A stretch of DNA of 64,000 nucleotides from an uncultured Verrucomicrobiota bacterium (GCA_903907925.1 CAIVQB010000001.1:34757-98756), one strand, 5' to 3'; numbered from the stretch's first letter, positions 45,221 through 54,942 are shown. Notes: generated from the letters alone by a model not told the origin. A program made the numbers and translations.

Positions 45221-45877
45221 ATGAAATTGACACTCAACGTCGTTTTCGCCGGAGTCTGCGCATCAGCAGTGCTCAGTTCGGTCGCGGTCAACGCCGACAC
45301 CGTCTATCAGGTGCCGACCTCGACCAGTAGCTCCCAAGTCATCAACCCCAACGGAGGGGAATTTGGCCAGACGGTTATCTTCGGCAACCAGACTGAGAAG
45401 TTGCTGACTCAGTTTTCGTTCGCTTACAACGCCAACTACACTCGCAACGCGGGTTTGGAAGTGCGTTTCTACGACGTTGACGCCACCGGTGCCCCCAAGA
45501 ACCTGCTCTACCAGAGCAACGCCTTGGACATCAAGTCGGGTTACAATGATGTCGTCATCAACTTCGACAGCGCCGAGGTTCCTGCGACGTTCACCTACAC
45601 GGTGTCCTTCGACGGGGTTGACTCCAACAACACCGCGGGCTTGCTCGCCCCGAACCTGATCCCGACCAAGGGTTTTGGTTACAACGACATCTGGGTCAAA
45701 GACGGCAGTGGCAACTGGTCCAACCAAGTGATTCCCGGTGGAACTCCTGGAGCTCCGGTTTACTCGTTCTTCTCCGCCAAGATCACGGCCGTTCCTGAGC
45801 CGAGCACCTACGCCCTCGCCGGCCTCGCTGGTCTGGCTTGGCTCGGTGTTGCCGGTGTCCGCCGCTTCCGCGGCTGA
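45221..45877 (+). CDS. PEP-CTERM sorting-domain protein
   Basis: A 218-residue secreted protein. Residues 1-25 form a signal peptide (MKLTLNVVFAGVCASAVLSS), the body is a beta-rich domain with many Asn/Thr/Tyr residues, and the C-terminus has VPEPSTYALAGLAGLAWLG then VRRFRG, the motif cut by exosortase. It would be anchored or released at the outer surface with exopolysaccharide; no exosortase gene is in the window. Codon choice and base composition are less GC-rich than the neighbours. It has its own promoter-like sequence and a strong terminator. Confidence 0.93.
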   Translation: MKLTLNVVFAGVCASAVLSSVAVNADTVYQVPTSTSSSQVINPNGGEFGQTVIFGNQTEKLLTQFSFAYNANYTRNAGLEVRFYDVDATGAPKNLLYQSNALDIKSGYNDVVINFDSAEVPATFTYTVSFDGVDSNNTAGLLAPNLIPTKGFGYNDIWVKDGSGNWSNQVIPGGTPGAPVYSFFSAKITAVPEPSTYALAGLAGLAWLGVAGVRRFRG

Positions 45878-45896
45878 TCTTCGGATTTCTCCTTCA

Positions 45897-45924
45897 AAGG
45901 CGCAGCTCCGGCTGCGCCTTTTTT
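45897..45924 (+). terminator. Intrinsic terminator after the PEP-CTERM gene
   Basis: A perfect 10-bp stem, AAGGCGCAGC with GCTGCGCCTT, around the tetraloop TCCG, running directly into a T-tract (TTTTTTATTTTA). Only 19 bases separate the stop codon from the stem. The clearest rho-independent terminator in the window. Confidence 0.92.
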
Positions 45925-45997
45925 ATTTTACGCTGGCGTGATCACCGCCGGTCGACAGTGTTGAGCGGTTGTGGCACGTTCCGTTTCAATCGCCCTT

Positions 45998-48112
45998 ATG
46001 TCGCGTCATTCACGATGGCCTCAAGTTCTGATTGCCGCACTTTTGGGTCTGACTCTGTTGTTCCCGGCGCGGGCACAGGCCCTCACCCGGGTTCGATTGA
46101 TTCTCGACCAAGCGTCGGTGCGGCCGGGTGATTCGCTGACCGCTGCCGTGGAATTGGAGATGCCGGCCGGGTGGCATACCTATTGGCGCAACCCCAGCGA
46201 ACTCGGCGGGGCGGGCATCAGGACCAAGATTGAGTGGACGCTCCCGGCGGGGGTGACGGCGGGCGAAATTCAATGGCCGGTGCCGGTGAAACATCCCGAT
46301 CCGGCGGGTGATGCCCACGCCTACGAGGGCACTGTTGCCCTTTTGGTGCCGCTCAAGGTCGCTTCAACGTTCCCCACCGGTCCTCTGGAACTCAAAGCCC
46401 GCGTTTCATGGCTGGAATGTGCCTCCAATTGCGTGCCCGGCCGGGTCTTTGTCGATGCCAAACTCCAGGTGGGTACCGCAGCGCAGTCCTCTCCGGAAGC
46501 CCAGCGCGTTGCGGCCGCCCGTGGACTGCTGCCGGTGGTCGATGCTTCTCCCGAAGCCCGCGCGCTGTGGGAAGGGGCTCCATCCGGTGATTCGCGGACC
46601 TTCGTTCTGGAATGGAAGACGGAGGCCACGTCCGCCGATTTCTTCGCATTTGAAGGGGCCGACGCTGCGGTGTCGGCCCATACCGATACGCTGCCGTCGA
46701 TGGATGGACGCCTGCGCCTCCGCAAAACCGTGGCCAAGCCCGATGCCGGATGGCCCGATCGCGTTCACGGGATCCTGGTTTCCAATCCGGGCACTCCGCA
46801 GCAGAAGGGCTTCGAGGCGACACTTCTTTTGGCGGACTCCGGTCCGGCGGCGGCCGCTCCCACCTCGGAACCGTTTTCCTTTGCCGCGTTGCTGCCCATG
46901 CTTGGATTGGCATTCGTGGGGGGGCTGATCTTGAACATCATGCCCTGCGTGTTGCCGGTGCTCGCCCTGAAGATTCTCGGATTCGTCCGGCAGGCTGGCA
47001 GCGATCCCCGTCGGGTTCGGCAATTGGGTCTTGTTTACGGCGCCGGAGTCCTCACGTCCTTTCTGGTCCTGGCCGGGGTGGCCCTCGCGGTTCAGGCGGC
47101 GGGCGGAGTCGCTGGATGGAGCACCGCATTCCAGAATCCGCAGTTCCGGGTGCTGATGTGCATTCTACTGGTTCTGGTGGCACTCAATCTATTCGGCGTG
47201 TTTGAAGTGACGTTGTCGGGTGGAGCGATGGGAGTGGCTGGAGATCTCACTGCCAAGGAGGGTTCCGCCGGAGCGTTTTTCAATGGTGTTCTGGCCGCCG
47301 TCCTCGCCACACCGTGTACCGCGCCCTTTCTTGCCACCGCGATCGGCTTTGCCTTTACCCAGCCCCCGGTGGTCCTCCTCGCCATCTTCCTGACGGTCGG
47401 CCTCGGCCTGGCGGCACCGTTCGTGATCCTGTGTTGGAAGCCGGGCTGGTTGAAGCTGATGCCCAAACCAGGTTTGTGGATGTTGCGATTCAAGGTCGCG
47501 ATGGGTTTCCCGCTTCTGGCAACCGCCGTCTGGGTCTTTTGGTTTACCGCCGGCCGAATGGGATCCTCCGGAGTGCTCTGGTTGGGGCTATTGCTGGTGC
47601 TGGTTTCGGCAGCCGCGTGGATCTGGGGTGAGTTCGGTCAGAAGGATCGGAAAACCATCGGCGCAGGTTCCGTGGCGCTGGCGCTGTTGCTGATTGGCTA
47701 TTTCGGAATCCTTGAATCGCAACTCGATTGGCGCACGCCCGCCGGCGCGCGGAAACCCAAGGTGGATTGGCATCCCTGGACCGCCACCGCCGTTTCGAAA
47801 GCGGTCGGCGAAGGGCATCCGGTCCTCGTCGATTTCACCGCCGACGGTTGCCTCAATTGCCAGCTCAACAAAAGGACCTCGATCGAAATCAATTCGACGA
47901 TGACCCGGATCCGGGATCAAAAGGTGGTCGCCTTGGAAGGTGATTTCACCGACTTGGATCCTGCCATTGCCGCCGAACTACAGAAGTTTGGTCGCCGTGG
48001 TGTTCCTCTGGTGCTGGTCTATTCCCGCGACCCGGCGAAGCCCCCGCGCGTCCTTCCTACCGTCCTGACCCCTTCCGTCGTTCACGAAGCACTCGAATGG
48101 GCGGCTCAATAG
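45998..48112 (+). CDS. DsbD/ScsB-like protein-disulfide reductase (thioredoxin family)
   Basis: A 704-residue inner-membrane protein that would carry electrons from cytoplasmic thioredoxin to the periplasm. A signal peptide (residues 1-26) precedes an N-terminal domain with paired cysteines WLECASNCVPGR. Eight or so transmembrane helices include the redox cysteines NIMPCVLPVLALKILGF and ATPCTAPFL. The C-terminal thioredoxin domain has DGCLNCQLNK (Cys618, Cys621). ATG at 45998 is preferred to a GTG at 45971. It follows the terminator closely. Confidence 0.93.
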   Translation: MSRHSRWPQVLIAALLGLTLLFPARAQALTRVRLILDQASVRPGDSLTAAVELEMPAGWHTYWRNPSELGGAGIRTKIEWTLPAGVTAGEIQWPVPVKHPDPAGDAHAYEGTVALLVPLKVASTFPTGPLELKARVSWLECASNCVPGRVFVDAKLQVGTAAQSSPEAQRVAAARGLLPVVDASPEARALWEGAPSGDSRTFVLEWKTEATSADFFAFEGADAAVSAHTDTLPSMDGRLRLRKTVAKPDAGWPDRVHGILVSNPGTPQQKGFEATLLLADSGPAAAAPTSEPFSFAALLPMLGLAFVGGLILNIMPCVLPVLALKILGFVRQAGSDPRRVRQLGLVYGAGVLTSFLVLAGVALAVQAAGGVAGWSTAFQNPQFRVLMCILLVLVALNLFGVFEVTLSGGAMGVAGDLTAKEGSAGAFFNGVLAAVLATPCTAPFLATAIGFAFTQPPVVLLAIFLTVGLGLAAPFVILCWKPGWLKLMPKPGLWMLRFKVAMGFPLLATAVWVFWFTAGRMGSSGVLWLGLLLVLVSAAAWIWGEFGQKDRKTIGAGSVALALLLIGYFGILESQLDWRTPAGARKPKVDWHPWTATAVSKAVGEGHPVLVDFTADGCLNCQLNKRTSIEINSTMTRIRDQKVVALEGDFTDLDPAIAAELQKFGRRGVPLVLVYSRDPAKPPRVLPTVLTPSVVHEALEWAAQ

Positions 48113-48192
48113 TTCGAGGCCGACGCGGCGATCGGGCGGGGATTCCTTCGATGCGGGTTTCGGATCAAAGAAGCCGGAATACGGACCGAGGT

Positions 48193-48576
48193 TTAGTCGG
48201 CGCCTGAATCCCACGGAGCCTCGAAGGTGTCGAGAGCCCTGCGTTCGCGTTTGGTGGGACGGCCCGCTCCAGTCGGGCGCTGGGTTGCCCGCAGGCGTGA
48301 CTCCTCGCGAGCCCGGGTGTATTCCGCTTCAGGGGTCAGGTCTTCGGCGTACAAAGCCACCTGCGGCGCGCCCACCTTGGATCGCGGCGAATCGATCACG
48401 CGGAGGGTCCGGCACAGAATACCGATGCGCACGGTCACGATTTCCCCGGGTCGGACGGCATGGGCCGGCTTCACCACGTTTCCATTCACCCGCACTCGTC
48501 CCGCCCGCAGTTCGGTGACGGCGAGGGAGCGGGTCTTGCAGGCGCGCACCGCCCACAGCCATTGATCCAGGCGCAT
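48193..48576 (-). CDS. S4-domain RNA-binding protein (Hsp15/HslR-like)
   Basis: A 127-residue protein whose N-terminal S4 domain MRLDQWLWAVRACKTRSLAV, GRVRVNGNVVKPAHAV and PGEIVTVRIG is diagnostic. The C-terminal half is basic and disordered (ATQRPTGAGRPTKRERRALD). Hsp15 in E. coli binds 50S subunits carrying nascent chains and recycles them after heat shock. It is a single gene facing the Rrf2 regulator. Confidence 0.9.
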   Translation of the reverse strand: MRLDQWLWAVRACKTRSLAVTELRAGRVRVNGNVVKPAHAVRPGEIVTVRIGILCRTLRVIDSPRSKVGAPQVALYAEDLTPEAEYTRAREESRLRATQRPTGAGRPTKRERRALDTFEAPWDSGAD

Positions 48577-48745
48577 GATCCGGAGTCTGTACCAAACACT
48601 TCAGAAAAAGCGAATGAGACGGGATGGACAGAATGTACCGAGTCGGGTCGGACGTTCAGGAACCCGTGATCATTCGTCCATCAGTGTCGTTTTTTCAAAT
48701 CGAGCCCCGGCCTTTTTCGTGTGCCGCTGGCACGGCGGTGGTAGC

Positions 48746-49213
48746 ATGGCACCGATGCTTTCGCAGAAGGCCAAGTATGGAATTCGAGCTCTCCTATTCC
48801 TGTGCCGGCAGGAGGTGGGAACACCGGTCCTGATCCGCGACATCGCGGAGAAGGAGCACCTGCCCCGGAAATTTCTGGAGGCCATCCTTCTGGAGCTCAA
48901 GAGCGCCGGAATCCTTCACAGCCGTCCGGGAAAAGGGGGCGGCTACACACTGAACCGTTCGCCGCAATCCATCACCCTGGGCCGGGTGATCCGGTTGATC
49001 GATGGACCGCTGGCACCCAGTCCCTGCGTGAGCCAGACCGCCTATGCGCCGTGCCGGGATTGTCCGGACGAAAAGATTTGCGTGTTGCGGATGGTGATGC
49101 GCCAGGTGCGGGATCGGACGGCCGACGTTTTGGATGCGACCACTTTCGCCACGCTGGTGGAGCAGGAGGACGCGCTGGCCCGGGCCGGTTCCGCCGTCGA
49201 TTTTAGCATCTGA
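48746..49213 (+). CDS. Rrf2-family transcriptional regulator
   Basis: A 155-residue winged-helix regulator. Its DNA-binding part has QKAKYGIRALLFLC and LIRDIAEKEHLPRKFLEAIL, and the wing RPGKGGGYTLNRSP. Four cysteines (94, 103, 106, 112) in PSPCVSQTAYAPCRDCPDEK and ICVLRMV could bind an iron-sulfur cluster as in IscR, NsrR or RirA, suggesting control by oxygen, nitric oxide or iron. Its target is not evident; no isc/suf or nitric oxide gene is adjacent. ATG at 48746 is chosen; 48755 is equally possible. Confidence 0.9.
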   Translation: MAPMLSQKAKYGIRALLFLCRQEVGTPVLIRDIAEKEHLPRKFLEAILLELKSAGILHSRPGKGGGYTLNRSPQSITLGRVIRLIDGPLAPSPCVSQTAYAPCRDCPDEKICVLRMVMRQVRDRTADVLDATTFATLVEQEDALARAGSAVDFSI

Positions 49214-49319
49214 TCGCACGGGGCAGCCGGGATGGCCGTGGTCCTGAAGGCGGACGGAACCCGATTCCCGCTGGCGTTCCCGTCGGATTGCGATTCACTT
49301 CCCGGACACTCCCCAATCC

Positions 49320-50321
49320 ATGAACCCGCCTCGAATGTCCCCGGTGCCCGTTGAATATCGTGATCGAAGCCTGGGGTTGATCTTGTTCGGTGCGTTCACG
49401 GTGGTGATCGGGTGCCTAGCGCTGTTGATCGTCCCGTTGGCGATCTTTGGCGCGGCTGCGGTGGCGAAAGCCGCGGGGACGGCACCGCAATATGGACAGG
49501 CGGTGTTCGCCGCGATCGTCTATGCCGGGATCGGCGGGGGGTTGATCAGTCTGGGGTACGGGTCGATCCGCAAGCGTCGCTGGGCCCGAAGCCTCCTGGT
49601 GATCTTTTCCTGGACCTGGCTGCTGACGGGGATTTTCGCGGTCGGCCTCCTCATGGCTTTCCTGCCCGACCTCGCCGAAGGGATCAGTCGGAGCATTGCC
49701 GCCCAGGGGGGACCCAAACCGCTGCCGGTGATGATTCACACGGCGTTGTTTTCGATGTTGGTGTTTTCCACGTCCTTCCTGGTGGTGATTCCGGCGATAT
49801 GGGTCTTCTTTTACGGCAGTAAGAACGTCCGCATCACCTGCGAAGTGGAGGATGATCAGGAACGTTGGACCGATCGTTGTCCGCCGACCGTGCTGGCGGT
49901 GAGTTTGTGGCTCGGCATCTCCGTGCCAATGATGGTGATGATGGCGTTTGCCTATCACGGAGTCTTTCCTTTCTTCGGACTCATGCTGTCCGGACTGCCG
50001 GGTGGACTGATGTATCTGATGGTAGCGGCGGTTTGGGGCTATGCGGCGTGGGCCACCTACCACCTTCGGATGATCGGTTGGTGGGTGACCACGGTGAGCT
50101 TTTGTCTGCTGATGGCCTCCGCTTGGATGACATTCCTGCAGCACGACCTGATCGAAATGTACCGCCTGATGGGCATGCCGCCCCAGCAGTTGCAGCAGAT
50201 TGAGATACTGGGGCCTGCCCTGCGTCCGATGATGCTGTGGTCGTCCGGCCTGTTTCAGGCACCGCTTCTGCTGTCGTTGATCTGGATTCGGAAATACTTC
50301 AACCGACCTCCGGAGATCTGA
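49320..50321 (+). CDS. Polytopic membrane protein of unknown function
   Basis: A 333-residue protein with about eight hydrophobic segments (for example LGLILFGAFTVVIGCLALLI, LLVIFSWTWLLTGIFAVGLL, LVFSTSFLVVIPAIWVFFYG) and a short cytoplasmic loop DDQERWTDRCPP. No conserved catalytic or transport motif is recognised. It follows the Rrf2 gene by 106 bp on the same strand but the intergenic region gives no evidence of an operon. Confidence 0.78.
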   Translation: MNPPRMSPVPVEYRDRSLGLILFGAFTVVIGCLALLIVPLAIFGAAAVAKAAGTAPQYGQAVFAAIVYAGIGGGLISLGYGSIRKRRWARSLLVIFSWTWLLTGIFAVGLLMAFLPDLAEGISRSIAAQGGPKPLPVMIHTALFSMLVFSTSFLVVIPAIWVFFYGSKNVRITCEVEDDQERWTDRCPPTVLAVSLWLGISVPMMVMMAFAYHGVFPFFGLMLSGLPGGLMYLMVAAVWGYAAWATYHLRMIGWWVTTVSFCLLMASAWMTFLQHDLIEMYRLMGMPPQQLQQIEILGPALRPMMLWSSGLFQAPLLLSLIWIRKYFNRPPEI

Positions 50322-50498
50322 TTCAGGAGGGGAAACGGTGGCCTTCGGCGGGGATGGACAAACCGCCTTCAACAGCGAAACATCCCGCCCGTCCCGCTCC
50401 CGGCATGACCTGCTGGAATTGCGTCGGGACCCGGTGTCCGCGGGGGCGAATACCGAAAACGAGAAAAGTCATCCAATCCACAGTCGCGTTCGCCAGTA

Positions 50499-51626
50499 AT
50501 GAAAGCACGTCTCATGAAGGGTGTCGGTGTCGTTCCCAAGCAACGCGCGCTGGCGCTGGTTGATCATCCCGAGCCGTCGATCACCTCGGATCACCAGATC
50601 AAGGTGCGGACCCTGGAGGTCGGCATTTGCGGGACGGATCGCGAGATTTGCACCTTTGCCTACGGGCGTCCGCCGGCTGGCGATGAGTATCTACTGCTGG
50701 GCCACGAATGTCTGGGCGAGGTCGTGGAAGCGGGTTCTTCGGTGACCGGTTTCAAGCCCGGCGACCTGGTCGTCCCGAGCGTCCGGCGTCCGTGTCCGCA
50801 CCCGGAATGCCGGCCGTGCCGCGAGGGGCGCCAGGATTTTTGCTGCACCTGGGAGTTCACCGAGCGCGGCATCAACCAGCGTCACGGTTTCATGACCGAA
50901 CTCTTCGTCGAGGAGGAGGCGTTTCTCACCCCGGTTCCCGCCCACTTGCGAACCCTGGCGGTGATGGCGGAACCGCTGACCATCGCCGAGAAGGGATTGG
51001 CGCAGGCCTGGCAGGTTCAGAAGCGTCTGAGTTGGGCGGATCCGAACTTGAATGGGCTCGGCCGCGGCCAGGGTCGGAATGCCGTTGTTCTGGGTGCGGG
51101 TCCGATCGGATTGCTCGGGGCGATGAAGCTGTTGATCGAGGGATTCCGGGTCTTCATTTATTCCCGGTCACCGAAACCGAATTTCAAGGCGGAGATCGCC
51201 GCGGCCATCGGTGCGGAATACGTCTCTTCGAAGGAAGTTACTCCGGAAGGCCTGGCGGCGATGGTGGGCAACATCGACCTGATTTATGAGGCAGTCGGCG
51301 AAGGGCAGGTGACCTTCGATGTCATGCGGGTTCTCGGGATCAACGGTGTTTACATCTTCACCGGCATCCCGCCCGAGAAGGATCCGATCCCCGTGTTCGC
51401 CGACACGCTGATGCGCAATATCACCCTTAAGAATCAGGCTGTGATCGGCACGGTGAATGCCAGTCCGGAGGCATTCGCCGAGGCCATTCATGATCTCGCG
51501 GAGTTCCAGCGTCGGTGGCCATCCGCGGTCAACGCCCTGATCACCGGGCGCCATTCCATCGATGCCCATCGTGAATTGCTGATGGGCCGCGCGTCCGGCA
51601 TCAAGAATGTGATCCGGTTCAATTGA
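50499..51626 (+). CDS. Glucose 1-dehydrogenase-like zinc MDR enzyme
   Basis: A 375-residue zinc dehydrogenase resembling archaeal glucose dehydrogenase (Glu_dehyd_C family). Catalytic zinc: Cys44 in VGICGTDREIC and His69-Glu70 in LGHECLG. Structural zinc: Cys99, Cys104, Cys107 and Cys115. The NAD(P) loop VVLGAGPIGLLGAMK is present. It would oxidise glucose or a related sugar to its lactone. A second ATG (M6) is possible. Only 11 bp separate it from the cyclase gene, so the two are probably co-transcribed. Confidence 0.88.
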   Translation: MKARLMKGVGVVPKQRALALVDHPEPSITSDHQIKVRTLEVGICGTDREICTFAYGRPPAGDEYLLLGHECLGEVVEAGSSVTGFKPGDLVVPSVRRPCPHPECRPCREGRQDFCCTWEFTERGINQRHGFMTELFVEEEAFLTPVPAHLRTLAVMAEPLTIAEKGLAQAWQVQKRLSWADPNLNGLGRGQGRNAVVLGAGPIGLLGAMKLLIEGFRVFIYSRSPKPNFKAEIAAAIGAEYVSSKEVTPEGLAAMVGNIDLIYEAVGEGQVTFDVMRVLGINGVYIFTGIPPEKDPIPVFADTLMRNITLKNQAVIGTVNASPEAFAEAIHDLAEFQRRWPSAVNALITGRHSIDAHRELLMGRASGIKNVIRFN

Positions 51627-51637
51627 TTCTCTGAATT

Positions 51638-52273
51638 ATGAACAATCCCTGGATGGACGTTTCGGTGCCGATCGACAGCCGGATGCACGGTTGGCCGGAG
51701 AATCCGCCGACCTTTGTCAGCATGCACCTCGGCACCGCCAAGGGGGATGTCTGCAATGTCTCGGCGATCCAGATCAGCAGTCATGCGGGCACCCACATGG
51801 ACTCGCCGTTCCATTTCCTTCCCGGAGCACCCACGCTGGATGACATTCCTTGGGACGCGGTGATCGGCCCCGCGCGGGTCGTTGAAATCCGGGATCGGGA
51901 GGCGATCCGTCCGGTCGAACTGAAAAAGATGCGCCTGAAGGCCGGTGAACGGATTCTCTTCAAGACCCGGAATTCATCGGTCAGTTGGAAGAAGCCCGCC
52001 TTCGATCGCGACTTCGTCTACATCGCCAAGGAAGGCGCGCAGTATCTCGTGGATCGTGGAATCCAGACGGTCGGCGTCGACTACCTGAGCGTGGGCGGAT
52101 TTTACAAGGACGGGATCGAGACCCATCACATCCTTCTCGGTGCGCGGGTTTGGATCATCGAGGGATTGAATCTTTCCGCGGTGAAACCCGGCGCCTACGA
52201 CCTCGTCTGCATGCCGATCAAGCTCGCCCAGGGCGATGGCGCTCCGGCGCGCTGCTTGTTGCGGAAACGGTGA
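51638..52273 (+). CDS. Cyclase family protein (kynurenine formamidase-like hydrolase)
   Basis: A 211-residue metal-dependent hydrolase. The family motif HxGTHxD is seen in SSHAGTHMDSPFHF (His49, His53, Asp55, plus His59). The rest has DIPWDAVIGPARVVEI and YLVDRGIQTVGVDYLSVG, common in the cyclase superfamily, which includes kynurenine formamidase and isatin hydrolase. It directly follows the glucose-dehydrogenase-like gene, so lactone or amide hydrolysis is possible, though nothing proves the substrate. Confidence 0.88.
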   Translation: MNNPWMDVSVPIDSRMHGWPENPPTFVSMHLGTAKGDVCNVSAIQISSHAGTHMDSPFHFLPGAPTLDDIPWDAVIGPARVVEIRDREAIRPVELKKMRLKAGERILFKTRNSSVSWKKPAFDRDFVYIAKEGAQYLVDRGIQTVGVDYLSVGGFYKDGIETHHILLGARVWIIEGLNLSAVKPGAYDLVCMPIKLAQGDGAPARCLLRKR

Positions 52274-52312
52274 CCCCGGGAACACGGCGGCGATTTTTCC
52301 CCGCGGGCGGGT

Positions 52313-52942
52313 TTAGAACTGGGGGTGCCGCAGCGTGCGGATCAGGGCGCTGAGACCGAAGCCGACGAGGACCACACCCGAGAGGCGATTGATCGTCCGC
52401 AACCAGCGCGGCTCGAAGTACCGCCGGAGCCCGGAGACCCCGACACTTAACAACAGCCACCACGCGGCCGAGCCGGCGAATACGCCGGCGATCCAGATGG
52501 GAATCGCCGCCCGAGGAATGCTCGAGCCCACCCCGAATCCTGCAAAGAGGGCGGTGAACGAAAGGATCGTGGCCGGATTCGCCAGCGTCAGAACCACCGT
52601 CGACCCCAGGGCGCGCAGCAGGTTCACCGGGGTGGTCGGTTCACCAGTGCCCGGGGGCGGTTTACTGCGCCAGGTTCGGACTCCGATCCCGACAAGGAAC
52701 ACCCCTCCAATGACGCCGAGGAAACCACTTCCGCGGATCAGAAAATGGGTGAGGGCATCGAGGCCAAGTGCGGCCACACAGCCATAGAGCGCGTCCGCCA
52801 CGGCCGCGCCCAGACCGGTGGCAAGCCCCAGCTTCCACCCGCCGGAGAGGGCGCGGCGTATGCAGAGGACGCCGATGGGTCCCACCGGGGCCGCGATCGA
52901 AAGTCCGACGATGGCGCCGCTGATAAAGGGCGGAAGGTTCAT
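52313..52942 (-). CDS. LysE-family amino-acid exporter
   Basis: A 209-residue membrane protein with six predicted helices. Typical motifs are GLSIAAPVGPIGVLCIRRAL near the N-terminus and TLANPATILSFTALFAG in the middle. Members pump amino acids or their analogues out of the cell. ATG at 52942 is chosen; an upstream extension of about 33 residues is charged and unlike the family. It is convergent with the cyclase gene and divergent from the esterase. Confidence 0.9.
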   Translation of the reverse strand: MNLPPFISGAIVGLSIAAPVGPIGVLCIRRALSGGWKLGLATGLGAAVADALYGCVAALGLDALTHFLIRGSGFLGVIGGVFLVGIGVRTWRSKPPPGTGEPTTPVNLLRALGSTVVLTLANPATILSFTALFAGFGVGSSIPRAAIPIWIAGVFAGSAAWWLLLSVGVSGLRRYFEPRWLRTINRLSGVVLVGFGLSALIRTLRHPQF

Positions 52943-53189
52943 CTGAATGGAAAAGGACGTCGTGCGGGCGCTCTGGAACCGGCGATGGGATTCGTCGTCC
53001 GCTTCCGGTTCATCGTGTCGTTCGTTGGCGGTGGATTTCAACTTCGGCTTGATCGTCTGGACGGGTTCGAGTTCGATCGCTGCCAGGTGCTGCGGCGCGG
53101 CACCGTTCGTTGTCGGAGTTTTCCAAGGAGGTTTCGTTGGTCCTGCCGGAGTTCGCGTTGAAACGTGGATTTCGTGGGGTCTGTCGCTT

Positions 53190-54068
53190 ATGAAAAAACC
53201 ACGCTGGTTCGACGTGTTTCAAGCATTTGGGGTGATGCTTGTGCTTCAACGGTTGACGGCCGTCGATGCGTTGGCAGGCGGGCCGGTGACTGTGGTTCGA
53301 GCGTCTGCGCCGAACCGGCCGCCGCCGGGTTTCGATCTATGGCGCGACGGCATTCAACACGGCCGGATTGTCACCGAGGATTACGATTCCACGCTGGTGG
53401 GAACCCGGCGTAAGTGGGTGGTCTATCTGCCGCCGGGGTATCTGCCGACCGGGCGATACCCGGTTCTCTATCTGCTTCACGGCATTTCGGATGTGGAGAC
53501 CGCCTGGTGGCGGAAAGGGAGTGTGGATACGATCTTCGACAATCTTTACGCCGATGGGAAACTGGTGCCCATGGTGGTGGTGATGCCCAACGGACGCGCC
53601 GCCCCGGAGGCAACGGTCGAGACGGTCTGGGAAGGGCAGTACACCGCATTTGAAGCCTTCGGCACGGAACTTCTGCGGGACATCATTCCCCGAATCGAGG
53701 TGCGTTATTCAGTCCTTCGGGACCGGGAACATCGGGCGATCGCGGGGTTGTCCGCCGGCGGAGGACAGGCCTTGAACATCGGACTGTCCCATCGCGAGAT
53801 GTTCGCGTGGTTGGGCGCGTTTTCGCCCGCCTCCAATACCCAACGAATGAATGCCGTCCTGACCGATGTTCCCGATGCCACCCGGCGTCTACGACTCCTG
53901 TGGCTGTCGTGCGGAAACAGGGATCCGCTGATCGATTTGGCGCAAGGCTGTCATGAAGCCCTGACCGGGATGAACTTCGCGCATTCGTGGCACCTGGATT
54001 CCGGCGGACACACCTGGTCGGTTTGGAAGGGAGATCTGTACCGGTTCGCCCAAGAGCTCTTCCATTGA
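53190..54068 (+). CDS. Secreted alpha/beta-hydrolase esterase (CE1/feruloyl-esterase-like)
   Basis: A 292-residue esterase with a cleavable signal or anchor (residues about 1-30). The fold follows EsteraseD/XynZ: KWVVYLPPGYLPTGRYPVLY, oxyanion HGISD, nucleophile Ser188 in AGLSAGGGQA, acid Asp245 and base His274 in DSGGHTWSVW. It would hydrolyse ester links of plant-cell-wall or other polysaccharides. ATG at 53190; a longer upstream frame is not family-like. Confidence 0.9.
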   Translation: MKKPRWFDVFQAFGVMLVLQRLTAVDALAGGPVTVVRASAPNRPPPGFDLWRDGIQHGRIVTEDYDSTLVGTRRKWVVYLPPGYLPTGRYPVLYLLHGISDVETAWWRKGSVDTIFDNLYADGKLVPMVVVMPNGRAAPEATVETVWEGQYTAFEAFGTELLRDIIPRIEVRYSVLRDREHRAIAGLSAGGGQALNIGLSHREMFAWLGAFSPASNTQRMNAVLTDVPDATRRLRLLWLSCGNRDPLIDLAQGCHEALTGMNFAHSWHLDSGGHTWSVWKGDLYRFAQELFH

Positions 54069-54237
54069 TGGTGGCGCAAGAAACAGTGGACGACGCGGGG
54101 CCTTGATAGCATGGGTCTTTTTTCTGCTTTCCAACGATGGGAGGCACCGTTAGCACGACAAGGAACCCCAGTGGATTGATGGCACCGGCCGCGAGGATGC
54201 GTCCCTCGCTCCAGGCGTCGTTGATCGTCAACAACCC

Positions 54238-54942
54238 ATGAACTCACGCGCCTCCACTCCCGGCTCCCGCCCGGCGTTCACCTTGATCGAACTGTTGGTC
54301 GTGATCGCGATCATCGCGATTCTGGCAGGCCTCCTCCTTCCGGGACTGGCCCGGGCTCGGGAAACGAGCCGGGCTGCGGTTTGTTCCAACAATGTCCGCC
54401 AATTGGGCATTGGGTCGATGACCTACACGCTGGACAATCGGGGTACGCTTCCTTCGTTCCGGAACTGGCTCTATGTCCGCATTGGCGATTTGTCGACCGG
54501 CACCCTCTTTCCCTATCTCAAGAGCCGTCCGGTCTACCTTTGCCCGACCGATCAGAATGAGATCGCCTCAAAAAAGAGGATCGTCGCGCCGGACAGCGGA
54601 TTCGGGAATGCCCACGCCAAGCGGGACTATAGCTACGCGATGAATTGCGGCCTGTGTCACGTCACCGATCTGGCCCAGTTCATGGCACCGACGGACACGA
54701 TGATGTACATGGAGGCCGTGATGGCGACCAACGACTATTCCGGTCAGGCGGGACCCAACTTCGGGGATCACACCCTTTCCCTGCGTCACAACAATCGCGG
54801 GAACTATCTGATGGCGGATCTTCACATCGAGAAGATGCGCAAGCAGCAGAGCATCGATATCGAGAAGAAGAAGCGGTTTTGGTTCCCGAACGACGACACC
54901 ACCGGACCGAATGGCATGCAGTTCGGAGCCGGTTTGCAGTGA
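54238..54942 (+). CDS. Type II pseudopilin-like protein with prepilin N-terminus
   Basis: A 234-residue exported protein with a classic prepilin peptidase site, [20 protein letters not shown] (residues 13-32), and a C-terminal domain of the Verrucomicrobia/Planctomycetes type with [15 protein letters not shown] and [16 protein letters not shown]. Such proteins are abundant and often exported or surface-bound; they may be structural rather than part of a working pilus. It is a single gene followed by an unrelated gene on the other strand. Confidence 0.92.
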   Translation: MNSRASTPGSRPAFTLIELLVVIAIIAILAGLLLPGLARARETSRAAVCSNNVRQLGIGSMTYTLDNRGTLPSFRNWLYVRIGDLSTGTLFPYLKSRPVYLCPTDQNEIASKKRIVAPDSGFGNAHAKRDYSYAMNCGLCHVTDLAQFMAPTDTMMYMEAVMATNDYSGQAGPNFGDHTLSLRHNNRGNYLMADLHIEKMRKQQSIDIEKKKRFWFPNDDTTGPNGMQFGAGLQ

